Assembly: GCA_001899315.1 (NCBI GenBank)
Contig: MOYA01000004.1
Coordinates: 1-54,476, forward strand
Reading direction: 5' to 3'
Source of the DNA: Candidatus Obscuribacter phosphatis
GTDB taxonomy: Bacteria > Cyanobacteriota > Vampirovibrionia > Obscuribacterales > Obscuribacteraceae
Length of the DNA: 54,476 nucleotides
Shown piece after piece: positions 25,529-34,126 of this stretch; the first letter of the stretch is position 1; the number at the start of each line of letters is the position of its first letter. The notes under the pieces are model-generated. The model saw only the letters and a program-made list of their open reading frames with translations. It had not been told where the DNA came from and searched no databases. The position numbers and the translations under genes were made by a program.

Positions 25529-26782
25529 ATGAATGAAAGCATGTCTAGCCAAAAGCATTTGATAGAAGAGCTTCCCCTCAGGGAACTAGCAGACAAACAT
25601 TTTGCCGCCATGAGAGAGCTCAGGCGAACTATTCACAAAAACCCCGAACTGAGTTTTGGCGAGAACAAAACAATGGCTCTAGTGGCTGACGAAATGAGAC
25701 GACTAGGCTATGCAGTCAAGGAAGGAATTGGCAAGACCGGTCTGACGGCGGATTTTGTCGGAGCGAGCCAGACAAGCTCAGAAACGCCAAAGGTGGGAAT
25801 AAGAGCCGATATGGACGCTCTGCCCATTACCGAGGAAAATGCGCACGATTACTGTTCTACTAATACAGGTGTAATGCATGCCTGCGGGCACGATGCCCAT
25901 ACCGCCTGCGCCCTAGGCGCCGCCATGATCTTAGCCGACCTGAATGATGCTGGGCTTTTGCCCGACTATGGCAAACAAATACGTTTTCTCTTTCAACCAG
26001 CCGAAGAAAGCACCAATGCCGATGGCAAAAGCGGAGCTTCACTAATGATGGAAGACGGCGCCCTAGAAGGCATTGAAGCCTTAGTAGGTCTGCATGTTTT
26101 TCCCAACCTACCCTTAGGCATGATCGGTCTGAAAGAGGGCGCTCTGTTAGCCGCCTGCGATACCTTCGAAATAAAGATTTTAGGCAAAGGTGGACACGGC
26201 GCCTATCCAGAAGACGGCATAGATGCCATCGTACTAGCCGCCCAAGCAGTGCAGGCAATACAAACGATTGTTTCAAGGCGCAAATCGGCTCTCAGCCCCT
26301 GCGTTCTAACACTAGGCGGCATGCGCTCCACCACCTATGCGCCCAATATTATTGCCGAAGCTGTTGAAATTACCGGCACGGCAAGATACTTCGAACCCAA
26401 TTTGCATGAGCTTATTTGCAGAGAGCTTGAAAGATCGCTCGAAATTGTCAGAGCCTTGGGCGGCGACTTTCAACTGCACTACAAAAACGAAAATCCGCCC
26501 CTCATTAACGATGCTCTTATGACTGATGCTGTGCGTCAGACAGCCTCAGTATTGGTTGGCAAAGAGAATATTGTCGAACCTACACTGCAGCTTGGTTCGG
26601 AAGACTTTAGCTTTTATTGCCAGAGAACAAAGGCTTGTTTTGCTGTACTGGGTGCGCAGATCGAAGGAGATACTAGAAACCTGCACACACCAAGATTTGA
26701 TATTGCCGAAGATTGCTTGAAAACTGGAGCAGCCTTGCTGGCCGGTTCGGCCCTGCATTTCCTCAACAAAGACAAAAAATAG
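25529..26782 (+). CDS. M20-family amidohydrolase (aminoacylase/hippuricase-like)
   Basis: A 417-residue M20D-type metallo-amidohydrolase of the N-acyl-amino-acid/IAA-amino-acid hydrolase group, cleaving an acyl group from an amino acid. The metal ligands are recognisable: HACGHDAHTA (Cys119, His121), FQPAEES (Glu159/160), GLHVFPNLPLG (His189) and NLHTPRFD near the C-terminus. Other core motifs are RRTIHKNPELSF, RADMDALPI and GKGGHGAYP in the dimerisation domain. The length matches the family. No signal peptide is seen. A second ATG at 25541 is possible. The acyl group cannot be determined. Confidence 0.9.
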   Translation: MNESMSSQKHLIEELPLRELADKHFAAMRELRRTIHKNPELSFGENKTMALVADEMRRLGYAVKEGIGKTGLTADFVGASQTSSETPKVGIRADMDALPITEENAHDYCSTNTGVMHACGHDAHTACALGAAMILADLNDAGLLPDYGKQIRFLFQPAEESTNADGKSGASLMMEDGALEGIEALVGLHVFPNLPLGMIGLKEGALLAACDTFEIKILGKGGHGAYPEDGIDAIVLAAQAVQAIQTIVSRRKSALSPCVLTLGGMRSTTYAPNIIAEAVEITGTARYFEPNLHELICRELERSLEIVRALGGDFQLHYKNENPPLINDALMTDAVRQTASVLVGKENIVEPTLQLGSEDFSFYCQRTKACFAVLGAQIEGDTRNLHTPRFDIAEDCLKTGAALLAGSALHFLNKDKK

Positions 26783-27021
26783 TTTTCAGGATGTACGAGC
26801 TAGGCCAAGTTCGAAGCCTAGTTGGTCAAAGTTACTGATGAGCGACACTTCAACTGGCCGCCGGGCATCTAGTAGGCTGCTGTAAATACTTTTCTTTTCT
26901 ATCTGGTCTCAGAGAGCTTCTTTTTTATCTAGTCCTCAATTCAAGCCTTCAAAAAGAGCGCGCAAGCCCTCAATAGAAGGCCGACAGGGACAGCAACAAT
27001 AACAAGAAAATGAGGAACGTC

Positions 27022-27972
27022 ATGGCCGGGAAACCTGTTCTCGTCTTCGATTCCGCCTATGTATCCGACCTGCAAAAGCTAGGTACGAAAGTTTCATTTG
27101 CTCAAGACCGCGGCGCCAAAGTGCTCGCCGAGCTCGGTCGAGAGTTCGGTGAGAACAACAAGGGCTGGGTGACAAAACCCAAACCGGTCAGGTTCAAAGA
27201 GCTAGCGCTGGTGCATAGCCAAGATTATCTGCGCAGTCTTTTCAAGCCGGCAGCCTGGGCCAAGATTTTTGGCACAAAAGCGCTTGCGGATACCGCCGAA
27301 AATCGCAAACTCTTGCGTCGCCTTTACCGCGAATACCGCCTCAAGACCGGAGGTTCACTGGCAGCAGCCCAGCTTGCCCTGAAAAACGGTCTTGCCGCCA
27401 ACCTCGGTGCAGGCTTTCATCACGCCTATGCCGACCACGGCGACGGCTTCTGCCTGCTCAATGATATCGCTGTGACGGTGAGGGTCTTGCAAAGCTGCAG
27501 CAAGGTAAAGCAAGTGCTCATCATCGACACCGACTTTCACCAGGGCAATGGCACCAGCAAGATCTTCGAGGGCGACGACTCGGTCTTCACCCTTGATGTG
27601 CACAGCAAAGAGGGCTGGCCCTTTCACAAAGAAAAGAGCCGACTGGACCTGGCTGTGAAGAAGGACATCACGCCGCAGGCTTATATGGAGGGCTTACGTC
27701 AGGCTATTGCCAAGGCTCTCTCCGGCTTCAAGCCCGATCTGGTCATTTTCGTACAGGGCGCCGATGCCTACGAATATGGACAGCTCAACCCAGGCGAAGG
27801 CTTCAGCCTGCCCCTCGCCACCATGAAGGAGCGCGATGAGACCATCATCGACACCTTTGTGGAACGCGAGATACCGCTGGTGATGCTGTTTGCAGGCGGC
27901 TACGGACCAAGAGCCTGGGAAGCGCACCATCAGGCCGTCCGGCACCTGCTTTACCGAGCCGGTGCCATCTAG
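27022..27972 (+). CDS. Histone-deacetylase-fold amidohydrolase (AcuC/APAH-like)
   Basis: A 316-residue protein of the arginase/deacetylase superfamily, HDAC branch. Members remove acetyl groups from lysines, polyamines or other amines with a catalytic zinc. Conserved sites are GFHHAYADHGDGFCLLND (His133, His134), IIDTDFHQGNGT (Asp171, His173), QGADAYEYGQLNPGEGFSL (Asp248) and LFAGGYG near the C-terminus. Compared with the usual DWDVHHGNGT, two positions are changed (Thr for Trp, Gln for the second His), while the zinc ligands remain. The start at 27022 has GAGGA upstream; ATG 27010 has none. Codons are C/G-ending. The substrate is unknown. Confidence 0.85.
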   Translation: MAGKPVLVFDSAYVSDLQKLGTKVSFAQDRGAKVLAELGREFGENNKGWVTKPKPVRFKELALVHSQDYLRSLFKPAAWAKIFGTKALADTAENRKLLRRLYREYRLKTGGSLAAAQLALKNGLAANLGAGFHHAYADHGDGFCLLNDIAVTVRVLQSCSKVKQVLIIDTDFHQGNGTSKIFEGDDSVFTLDVHSKEGWPFHKEKSRLDLAVKKDITPQAYMEGLRQAIAKALSGFKPDLVIFVQGADAYEYGQLNPGEGFSLPLATMKERDETIIDTFVEREIPLVMLFAGGYGPRAWEAHHQAVRHLLYRAGAI

Positions 27973-27989
27973 TGCATAACTGCAACGAT

Positions 27990-28026
27990 GGAGGCGCAAG
28001 TCGAGCTTTTGGCTGACTTGCGCCTC
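27990..28026 (+). terminator. Strong hairpin after the deacetylase gene
   Basis: GGAGGCGCAAGTC (27990-28002) pairs perfectly with GACTTGCGCCTCC (28014-28026). There is no U-tract after it, so it may stabilise the mRNA end rather than terminate on its own. Confidence 0.6.
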
Positions 28027-28077
28027 CTATCGGCTCAAAGTAAGCGAAAAACCTACCTAAACTGAAACCGAAAAATT

Positions 28078-28106
28078 TTGCCGAGTTATACTATTTTCTT
28101 TAGTAT
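28078..28106 (+). promoter_or_regulatory. Candidate promoter of the ABC/GH operon
   Basis: TTGCCG is followed after 17 bases by TAGTAT. The segment also contains the inverted repeat TTATACTA/TAGTATAA (28086-28108), which would overlap the -10 element and could be an operator. It lies about 265 bases upstream of the ABC transporter start. Found by eye. Confidence 0.4.
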
Positions 28107-28369
28107 AAAATCAAAAGCTTGCCAAGAAAGCCGCAGACAGAAACTTAGAAAACATTAGAAATTACCGCACTCTTAGCTTATAGAGATGCTAAGTGTTGGA
28201 AAAAGCATCTGAAGATCTTGTAGGAAAATAGAGACAACTTTTCTTTCTAAGCAAATCGACCTACTAACGACCGAAAGCCAGACCATTTAGAACAAACATA
28301 AACCATTCGCCGCGAGCGAAAGAGTTTGTGCTGCCTGAGCCGCTAGCGTCGACATAGAAAGTATCTGTT

Positions 28370-30145
28370 ATGAATACTCAAGCCCTCGTGCGTCTCAAGT
28401 TGAGACGCCTCATGCGTATAGGCAAGCCTTTCTGGACCTCCAACCTAAAGTGGAAAGGTCTGATTCTGCTGGCCTCTGTACTGGCACTCCTCTCTCTAAC
28501 GGCAGGAGTGAATGTCTTTGTCAGCTACATCGCCAGCAAGTTCACCACAGCCTTGCAGGCTAAAGATGCAGCCGGCTTTCAGTTTTATTTGTTTGCCTAT
28601 GCCCTGACCATGATAGGCGGCTCACCTGTGGTAGTTTTCTATCAGTATCTGCGCACCAAGCTAGCACTCACCTGGCGCAAATGGCTGACCGAGCATTTCT
28701 TAGAGCGTTATTTCAAAAACAAGCTCTATTATCGCCTCACCACCCACCCCGAAATCGACAACCCTGACGAACGCATGTCGCAGGACGTTGAGACTTTCTG
28801 CAACTCAGCAGTGGGGCTTTTCATCGCCTGCTTAGATGCCTTGGTGACAGTGGTAAGCTTTCTAGGTGTTCTCTGGTTTATCTCGGCGCCACTGACTGTG
28901 GTGGCGATTCTCTATTCGCTTATCGGCTGCCTACTGACGATTTTTATTGGCAAACGTCTTGTCGGCTTGCAGTTTCAACATACCAAAAGAGAAGCCGACC
29001 TGCGTTACACCCTTGCCGAGGTGAGAAGAGACGCTGAGACAATCGCCTTTTACCGAGGCGAAAGAAGTTCGTCGCGAGTGGTTCTGAAAAGGCTGGCTGA
29101 AGCGATCATCAACCTAGAGTCGATGATGATCTTGCAGCGGAACATCACAATCTTCACCCAAAATTTCAACAGCCTAATCGTGCTCATTCCTGCGGCGGTG
29201 ATTGCACCGCTTTATTTTGCCGGCAGCATGCAATTTGGAGAGCTGACCCAAGCTGCCATAGCCTTTGGCCAAGTCTTTGGCGGCATGACCCTATTGATTG
29301 GTCAATTTACAGGCATTTCAGCCTTTATATCAAATATCGACCGCCTCGGCTCTTTCGTCGAGACCCTCGATGAAATGGACGCCAGCCGCCTGAAGAGCAG
29401 CAAGATAGAACGCAGCCATTCAGACGACGGGCGCCTGAGCTTGCAAGACTTGACTGTGATTGTGCCCGACAGCGGTCGCCTTTTGGTGGACAAGCTCAAC
29501 TTGACCATCAAGCCTGGCGAAAACCTGCTCATCATGGGCAAGAGCGGCAGCGGCAAGTCATCGATATTGCGTGCCATCGCCGGCATCTGGGAAAGCGGTC
29601 AGGGCAAAGTCGAACTGCCTCGCGAAGAACAGACTCTATTCCTGCCTCAGCGCCCTTATGTGCCACGCAGTACTTTGCGCGAGGCACTGCTCTATCCGCT
29701 CATGCCCCATGAGTATCGACAGCGCTTTGCCAGCGACCAGGCAGCAGAGGACAAGCTGAAAGAGGTGCTCAAACTCGTCAATCTGTCAGGGCTGGACGAG
29801 CGAGCCGCTGGTCTGGATAAAGAAGTAGAATGGCGCGAAATGCTCTCCATCGGCGAACAGCAACGCCTGACCATAGCGCGAGCCCTGCTGTCGCAAGCGA
29901 CCATGATCTTCCTTGATGAAGCCACCAGCGCGCTGGACGCAGAAAACGAGAAGCTGATGCTCGATCTCTTGCAAGAGAAAGGCACCACCCTTATTTCCGT
30001 CGGTCACAAAGAAAGCCTGAAAGACTATCACAGCCTACTGCTCGAACTTATGCCCGAGAATCAGACCTCAGCCAGCTACAAAATTTCTTACTTGCCAGCG
30101 AATAAGACTCGGGGATTAACCGATGAAAACAGCCAAAGCAAATAA
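28370..30145 (+). CDS. ABC transporter, fused permease-ATPase (ABC_membrane_2 type)
   Basis: A 591-residue half-transporter with an N-terminal membrane domain (about 25-340) and a C-terminal ATPase. The membrane part has the ABC_membrane_2/SbmA-BacA look: FVSYIASKFTTALQ, YLRTKLALTWRKWLTEHFLERYFKN and the NPDERMSQDVETF element typical of ABCD-like and YddA transporters. The ATPase has Walker A GKSGSGKSS (about 390-398), signature LSIGEQQR (about 492) and Walker B MIFLDEATSALD. It functions as a homodimer; family members move peptides, fatty acyl-CoA or cobalamin. Its 3' end overlaps the glucanase-like gene by 23 bases, so the three genes are a coupled operon. The substrate is therefore possibly a glycan or oligosaccharide, but that is inference. 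Confidence 0.85.
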   Translation: MNTQALVRLKLRRLMRIGKPFWTSNLKWKGLILLASVLALLSLTAGVNVFVSYIASKFTTALQAKDAAGFQFYLFAYALTMIGGSPVVVFYQYLRTKLALTWRKWLTEHFLERYFKNKLYYRLTTHPEIDNPDERMSQDVETFCNSAVGLFIACLDALVTVVSFLGVLWFISAPLTVVAILYSLIGCLLTIFIGKRLVGLQFQHTKREADLRYTLAEVRRDAETIAFYRGERSSSRVVLKRLAEAIINLESMMILQRNITIFTQNFNSLIVLIPAAVIAPLYFAGSMQFGELTQAAIAFGQVFGGMTLLIGQFTGISAFISNIDRLGSFVETLDEMDASRLKSSKIERSHSDDGRLSLQDLTVIVPDSGRLLVDKLNLTIKPGENLLIMGKSGSGKSSILRAIAGIWESGQGKVELPREEQTLFLPQRPYVPRSTLREALLYPLMPHEYRQRFASDQAAEDKLKEVLKLVNLSGLDERAAGLDKEVEWREMLSIGEQQRLTIARALLSQATMIFLDEATSALDAENEKLMLDLLQEKGTTLISVGHKESLKDYHSLLLELMPENQTSASYKISYLPANKTRGLTDENSQSK

Positions 30146-31466
30146 CGAACTCTTGATGGAGAGCCTCAGCCGCGCTCACTTCCAGTATTTCGTGGACTAT
30201 CAGAACAAAAGCACCGGGCTGATCTTAGATCGCACCCGACCCGGTGCACCTGCCACCATCGCCGGTGTGGGTTTCGCCTTACCGGCCTATGCCGCTGCCA
30301 GCGAAAGAAACTGGATCTCAAGACAAGAAGCCCTGGACTATACCCTCAAGGTCTTGCGTCTCTTGCATGACAGTCCGCAGGGTGAAGCCGCCCAGGGAGT
30401 GAGCGGTTATCGCGGCTTCTTTTATCATTTCCTCGACCCCAATACAGGGCTGCGAGCCACAGCACCCCAGTTCTGGCACTCAGAATTGTCTTCGATAGAC
30501 ACTGCTCTGCTTATGGCCGGTGTGCGTTTTGCAGCCGCCTATTATCGAGGCAGAAGGGCAGAGGAAAGAGAGATTCGCCGCCTGGCGGAAGCTCTCTATG
30601 AGCGGGTGGAATGGAACTGGCTGCTGCGCGAAAACGGCGAAATAGGACATGGCTGGACCCCTGAAAATGGACTGATCAAGAGCGTCTACTCGGGCTATAG
30701 CGAAGCGCTTCTGCTTTATATTTTGGCGCTGGGCTCTAAGCGCTATGCCGTGCCCGCCCAAAGTTGGCAGGCGCTCTGCAGCCGCTATATCACAGCTGAC
30801 AAGCCAAAGAAGCATATCTCGATGCCGGGCATGCCCCTCTTTTGCTATCAGTACCCGCATTGCTTCATCGACTTTCGCGGCATCAAAGACGAAACCAATA
30901 GGCAGCTGGGCTTTGACTATTTTGAAAATAGCAAGCGCGCCGTGCTTGCCCACCATGCTTATGCAGTGGAAAATAAGAAGGGTTTTGTCGGCTATGGACC
31001 TCTGCAATGGGGTCTGACCGCCTGCGATGGACCGGGTCCAGTACCTAACTCTGACAGCAAGAAGGAAAGCCACGAATTTCGCCATTATAGCGAACGCGGC
31101 ATTACCGGCTTCGACGACGGCACCATCGCCCCCACAGCCGCCCTGGCCTCTCTGCCTTTCAAGCCGGCTTTGGTCTTGCGCACGGCGCGTCATTGGCTGA
31201 ACAAGCCTGGACTTTACTCGCTGCACGGCTTCGCCGATGCATTCAATGCCTCTTACGGAATTGCCTCCGGCCAAGAGAAAAACCAGCCTTGGATAGCCGA
31301 CGACAGACTGGCTATCGACCAAGGCCCGGTTGTCCTGATGTTCGAAAATCACCGCAGCGATTTCGTCTGGCGCCACACACGCCGAGACCCGGTGCTGCGC
31401 AAAGCCCTCACTAAAGCCGGCTTCAAGGGCGGCTGGCTCAAACACCAAACCTGGTACAAACAATGA
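30123..31466 (+). CDS. Glucoamylase-domain protein, GH144 endo-beta-1,2-glucanase-like
   Basis: A 447-residue protein with the PF10091 'glycoamylase' (alpha/alpha)6 fold, shared with GH144 endo-beta-1,2-glucanases. Characteristic elements are FVDYQNKSTGLILDRT near the N-terminus, SGYRGFFYHFLDPNTGLRA, SSIDTALLMAGV, GHGWTPENGLI followed by YSGYSEALLLYILALGS, CYQYPHCFIDFRG, YGPLQWGLTACDGPGP and FDDGTIAPTAALASLPF. The acidic residues near SSIDTALL and the GLTACDGP strand are likely catalytic region markers. Unlike many secreted GH144 enzymes there is no signal peptide, so it looks cytoplasmic. It overlaps both neighbours (ABC transporter and GH1), implying one pathway. True activity on beta-1,2-glucan is inferred from family only. 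Confidence 0.78.
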   Translation: MKTAKANNELLMESLSRAHFQYFVDYQNKSTGLILDRTRPGAPATIAGVGFALPAYAAASERNWISRQEALDYTLKVLRLLHDSPQGEAAQGVSGYRGFFYHFLDPNTGLRATAPQFWHSELSSIDTALLMAGVRFAAAYYRGRRAEEREIRRLAEALYERVEWNWLLRENGEIGHGWTPENGLIKSVYSGYSEALLLYILALGSKRYAVPAQSWQALCSRYITADKPKKHISMPGMPLFCYQYPHCFIDFRGIKDETNRQLGFDYFENSKRAVLAHHAYAVENKKGFVGYGPLQWGLTACDGPGPVPNSDSKKESHEFRHYSERGITGFDDGTIAPTAALASLPFKPALVLRTARHWLNKPGLYSLHGFADAFNASYGIASGQEKNQPWIADDRLAIDQGPVVLMFENHRSDFVWRHTRRDPVLRKALTKAGFKGGWLKHQTWYKQ

Positions 31467-32863
31467 CAAAAACAGATTCGAACAATACCGCTATTTTTCC
31501 AGTCTTCAAGCCACGCACTAGCCAGGTGCCAATCAGACACTTTGCCCTGCGGCCCGGTTTTGTCTGGGGCGCATCCACCTCGGCTTATCAAATCGAAGGT
31601 GGAATCGGCGCTGAAAGCGGACGCGGTCGCTCCATCTGGGAAGATTACTTCGACGCCCGCCCGCATCTCGATAATGGCGAAATCGCCTGCGATCACTACA
31701 ATCGCATGGTCGAAGACGTAGCCATGATCAAAAAGATGGGTCTCAAAGCCTATCGTTTCTCGGTGGCATGGCCGCGCATCATGCCTAACGGCAAGGGCGA
31801 AATCAACCAGGAAGGGCTGGAATTTTATTCGCGCCTTGTGGACGAGCTGCTCAAAAACGGCATCGAGCCTTACCTGACACTCTATCACTGGGACCTGCCC
31901 GCCGCTCTGGAAAAGGAAGGTGGCTGGGCCAGTCGTGAGACTTGTCGGCACTTTGCCGAATATACACAGGTAGTGGTCAACCGGCTCGGCGACCGGGTTA
32001 AGCATTGGTGCACTTTCAACGAACCGGAAGTGATTGTGGCCGGCTATATCGGTGAAGGACTGGCGCCTGGTCTGCGCAATCCAAGCCTGCGTGTTCAAGT
32101 CGGGCATAATCTCATGCTTGCCCATGGCATGGCAGTGAAAGCACTGCGCAGCTATTCCAAAGATTTGCAAGTCGGCATCGTTCTCAATCTGGTGCCGGCC
32201 GAAGCAAGCAACCGCAGCAAAGCCGCTCTTGATGCCGCCCGGCGCCACTGGCAGCGCAACTATGCCTGGTATCTGGATGGACTCTTCAAGGGACGCTACC
32301 CACGCGTGGTCAGCCTGGAGGCTCGTCGCCACGGAGTAGCTATCAGCCAAGAAGACATGGAGCTGATCAACCAGACCCTCGACTATCTTGGTATCAACTG
32401 GTATCTGCGCCAGGTCGTGAATAGTCGCGGCAAAGTACTGCGCGTGCCGGCAGCGCAGGAGACCCTTATGGGTTGGGAAATCAATGCCGCCGCGCTGACC
32501 CGCATGTTGATTCAGATGAAAGCAGACTACAAACTGCCGCCTATTTATATCACCGAAAACGGCGCCGCTCTCAAAGACGAAGTGGTTGAACAGGGCGGAC
32601 AGCCGGCGGTGCATGACCTCGAGCGCATGCACTATATCTATGACCATATCTGCGCTCTCGAAAAAGCCAGCCTAGCGGGAGTGGACATTCGAGGCTATTT
32701 CGCCTGGAGCCTCATGGACAATCTGGAATGGTCACTAGGCTTTTCTAAGACTTTCGGCATCGTCCATGTCGATCGCAAGACTATGCAGCGCACTGTCAAA
32801 GACTCCGGGCTCTGGTACGGTCTGGTGATCAAGGTCAACACCGTGGGCAGAGGACACGGATAA
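31463..32863 (+). CDS. GH1 beta-glucosidase
   Basis: A 466-residue glycoside hydrolase family 1 enzyme. It begins with the family entrance motif FVWGASTSAYQIEGG, and has the acid/base in TFNEPEV (Glu187) and the nucleophile in ITENGAA (Glu365). WDLPAALEKEGGW and WSLMDNLEWSLGF are also present. It hydrolyses beta-linked glucose or related sugars from non-reducing ends, with retention. It lacks a signal peptide. The ATG overlaps the stop of the glucanase-like gene by four bases. In context it should finish degradation of the oligosaccharides produced by that enzyme. Confidence 0.93.
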   Translation: MTKTDSNNTAIFPVFKPRTSQVPIRHFALRPGFVWGASTSAYQIEGGIGAESGRGRSIWEDYFDARPHLDNGEIACDHYNRMVEDVAMIKKMGLKAYRFSVAWPRIMPNGKGEINQEGLEFYSRLVDELLKNGIEPYLTLYHWDLPAALEKEGGWASRETCRHFAEYTQVVVNRLGDRVKHWCTFNEPEVIVAGYIGEGLAPGLRNPSLRVQVGHNLMLAHGMAVKALRSYSKDLQVGIVLNLVPAEASNRSKAALDAARRHWQRNYAWYLDGLFKGRYPRVVSLEARRHGVAISQEDMELINQTLDYLGINWYLRQVVNSRGKVLRVPAAQETLMGWEINAAALTRMLIQMKADYKLPPIYITENGAALKDEVVEQGGQPAVHDLERMHYIYDHICALEKASLAGVDIRGYFAWSLMDNLEWSLGFSKTFGIVHVDRKTMQRTVKDSGLWYGLVIKVNTVGRGHG

Positions 32864-32947
32864 AAGAAAACAGCTAAGCCAGGCGTCTTATCAATACTGA
32901 ATACTTACAGACCCCAAGGCGTCCTCAATAGCTAAATTAAAACCTCA

Positions 32948-32990
32948 AACTGGTCGGGACTTTACACCTCCCGACCAGTTTTCTTTTCTT
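32948..32990 (+). terminator. Rho-independent terminator of the GH operon
   Basis: AACTGGTCGGGA (32948-32959) pairs perfectly with TCCCGACCAGTT (32969-32980) around a nine-base loop, followed by TTCTTTTCTT. It lies 85 bases past the GH1 stop. Confidence 0.88.
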
Positions 32991-33014
32991 GCCTTTTTAT
33001 GGTAAAGTCAAAAA

Positions 33015-33043
33015 GAAAAAAATAGAGAGAAAAAAAATAGAGA
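33015..33043 (+). repeat. Short A-rich direct repeat before the recombinase gene
   Basis: GAAAAAAATAGAGA (33015-33028) is repeated at once as GAAAAAAAATAGAGA (33029-33043), and the surrounding bases are A-rich. It is in the leader of the tyrosine recombinase and contrasts sharply with the GC content of neighbours. It could be a recombination core or a slippage-prone tract; no matching inverted partner was found. Confidence 0.4.
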
Positions 33044-33087
33044 GAAGAAAAATTTTGATTAAACCAAATCGAAATGAGACCAAGGCG

Positions 33088-33696
33088 ATGAGTCAAGGAA
33101 AGCCTCCTCCTAAAACCTACAACAAAGACAAGAGAGAACGTGAATATCTCACACCAGTCGAGGTGGAAGCACTGGTGCAGGCGGCCGCAAACACCGGTCG
33201 GCATGGCTTTCGCGATGCGCTATTGATCTTTATGACTTACAAACATGCCCTTAGGGTCTCGGAAGTGACTGCCCTGAGTTGGAAGGACCTTACGATAAGC
33301 AGAGGCAAAGGCAAGGTCAAAATAAACCGCCTCAAGAATGGCATCCCCGGAGAACATCCGCTTTCGGAAGACGAAACCCAGGCTTTGAGCCGCTTACGCA
33401 AAGAATATCCCCAAAGCGAATTTGTTTTCTGCTCGGAAAGATTGGGCCCTTTGTCTGTCAATGCCGTGCACAAGATTGTTGCCAGGGCAGGGCAGGAAGC
33501 CGGACTAAAATTCAGTACCCATGCCCATATGCTTAGACATGGTCGGGGCTATGCCCTGGTGGCGCAAGGTCTTGCCGAAGGGCAAATTCAGACCTATCTT
33601 GGTCACAAAAAGCTGCAGAATACCAGTCTTTACTCAAGCATGGAAAAGCGCAAACTCAAGCAAATGAATCGCGAGATCATCTTCAAGACTCGCTAA
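33088..33696 (+). CDS. FimB/FimE-type tyrosine recombinase
   Basis: A 202-residue tyrosine recombinase containing only the catalytic domain, like the FimB/FimE invertases. The active-site set is complete: Arg56 in HALRVSEV, Lys83 in NRLKNGIPGEHPL, His147 and Arg150 in HAHMLRHGRGY, His173 in YLGHKKL and Tyr182 in TSLYSS. It lacks the N-terminal core-binding domain of phage integrases, which fits FimB-type enzymes that invert short promoter segments. The start at 33088 follows AAGGCG; an A-rich in-frame extension is not translated in my reading. It sits between two terminators and has no obvious att site. Stand-alone members may act on distant loci. Confidence 0.85.
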   Translation: MSQGKPPPKTYNKDKREREYLTPVEVEALVQAAANTGRHGFRDALLIFMTYKHALRVSEVTALSWKDLTISRGKGKVKINRLKNGIPGEHPLSEDETQALSRLRKEYPQSEFVFCSERLGPLSVNAVHKIVARAGQEAGLKFSTHAHMLRHGRGYALVAQGLAEGQIQTYLGHKKLQNTSLYSSMEKRKLKQMNREIIFKTR

Positions 33697-33781
33697 AAAG
33701 CTAGATCTCAACAAGACAACCAAGCAGCAAAATTGATTTTTTGATTGTCACGACACTTTATAGTATTTGATCTCAAAATAT

Positions 33782-33830
33782 AGAACGGAGGAGGGCTACT
33801 GTGAGCTCCCCTCCGTTCTATCGGTTTTTC
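33782..33830. terminator. Bidirectional terminator between recombinase and small gene
   Basis: AGAACGGAGG (33782-33791) pairs with CCTCCGTTCT (33810-33819). The plus-strand tail is ATCGGTTTTTC; the minus-strand side is ATATTTTGAG. It separates two convergent genes. Confidence 0.75.
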
Positions 33831-33841
33831 GCGTCGGCGAA

Positions 33842-34099
33842 TCAGACCGTCCCCGTACCGATGGCATGCGCCTGGCCGTTGGGGCAGACCGAAACGATCG
33901 AGCCGTGATTCAGGGGTGCCGAAGCGTGCCCGCTGAACATGTACTGACCACCGCCGATGTCGAAGGCACCGGGCGGATCGTCATAGGTGAAATTGGGAAG
34001 GCTCTTAGCCAGAGCTTCCGCATCTGCGACCGAAGCCGCATTGACAGTGACCAGCACCGAGCCGGTCACCGCACAGTTGGGTGAGCATTTGCAACTCAT
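33842..34099 (-). CDS. Small Cys-containing protein, unknown
   Basis: An 85-residue protein not matched to a family. The N-terminus reads MSCKCSPNC, with three cysteines in the first nine residues (3, 5, 9) and one more near residue 71 (SVCPNGQ), so a metal site is possible. The middle has a helix (ASVADAEALAKSLPN) and a Gly-rich turn (AFDIGGGQYMFSGHASAP), ending in a short strand. A strong GGAGAAAACC ribosome site and C/G-ending codons support a real, well-translated gene. It lies 27 bases downstream of the HNH endonuclease stop on the same strand, so it is probably in the same transcript. Confidence 0.65.
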   Translation of the reverse strand: MSCKCSPNCAVTGSVLVTVNAASVADAEALAKSLPNFTYDDPPGAFDIGGGQYMFSGHASAPLNHGSIVSVCPNGQAHAIGTGTV

Positions 34100-34126
34100 G
34101 GTTTTCTCCTTTGGAGTCCAGGTTGT

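Noticed and set aside
33000-33840. Invertible promoter next to the FimB-like gene
   Set aside because: I searched both flanks for inverted repeats around a promoter and found only terminator hairpins and a direct repeat.
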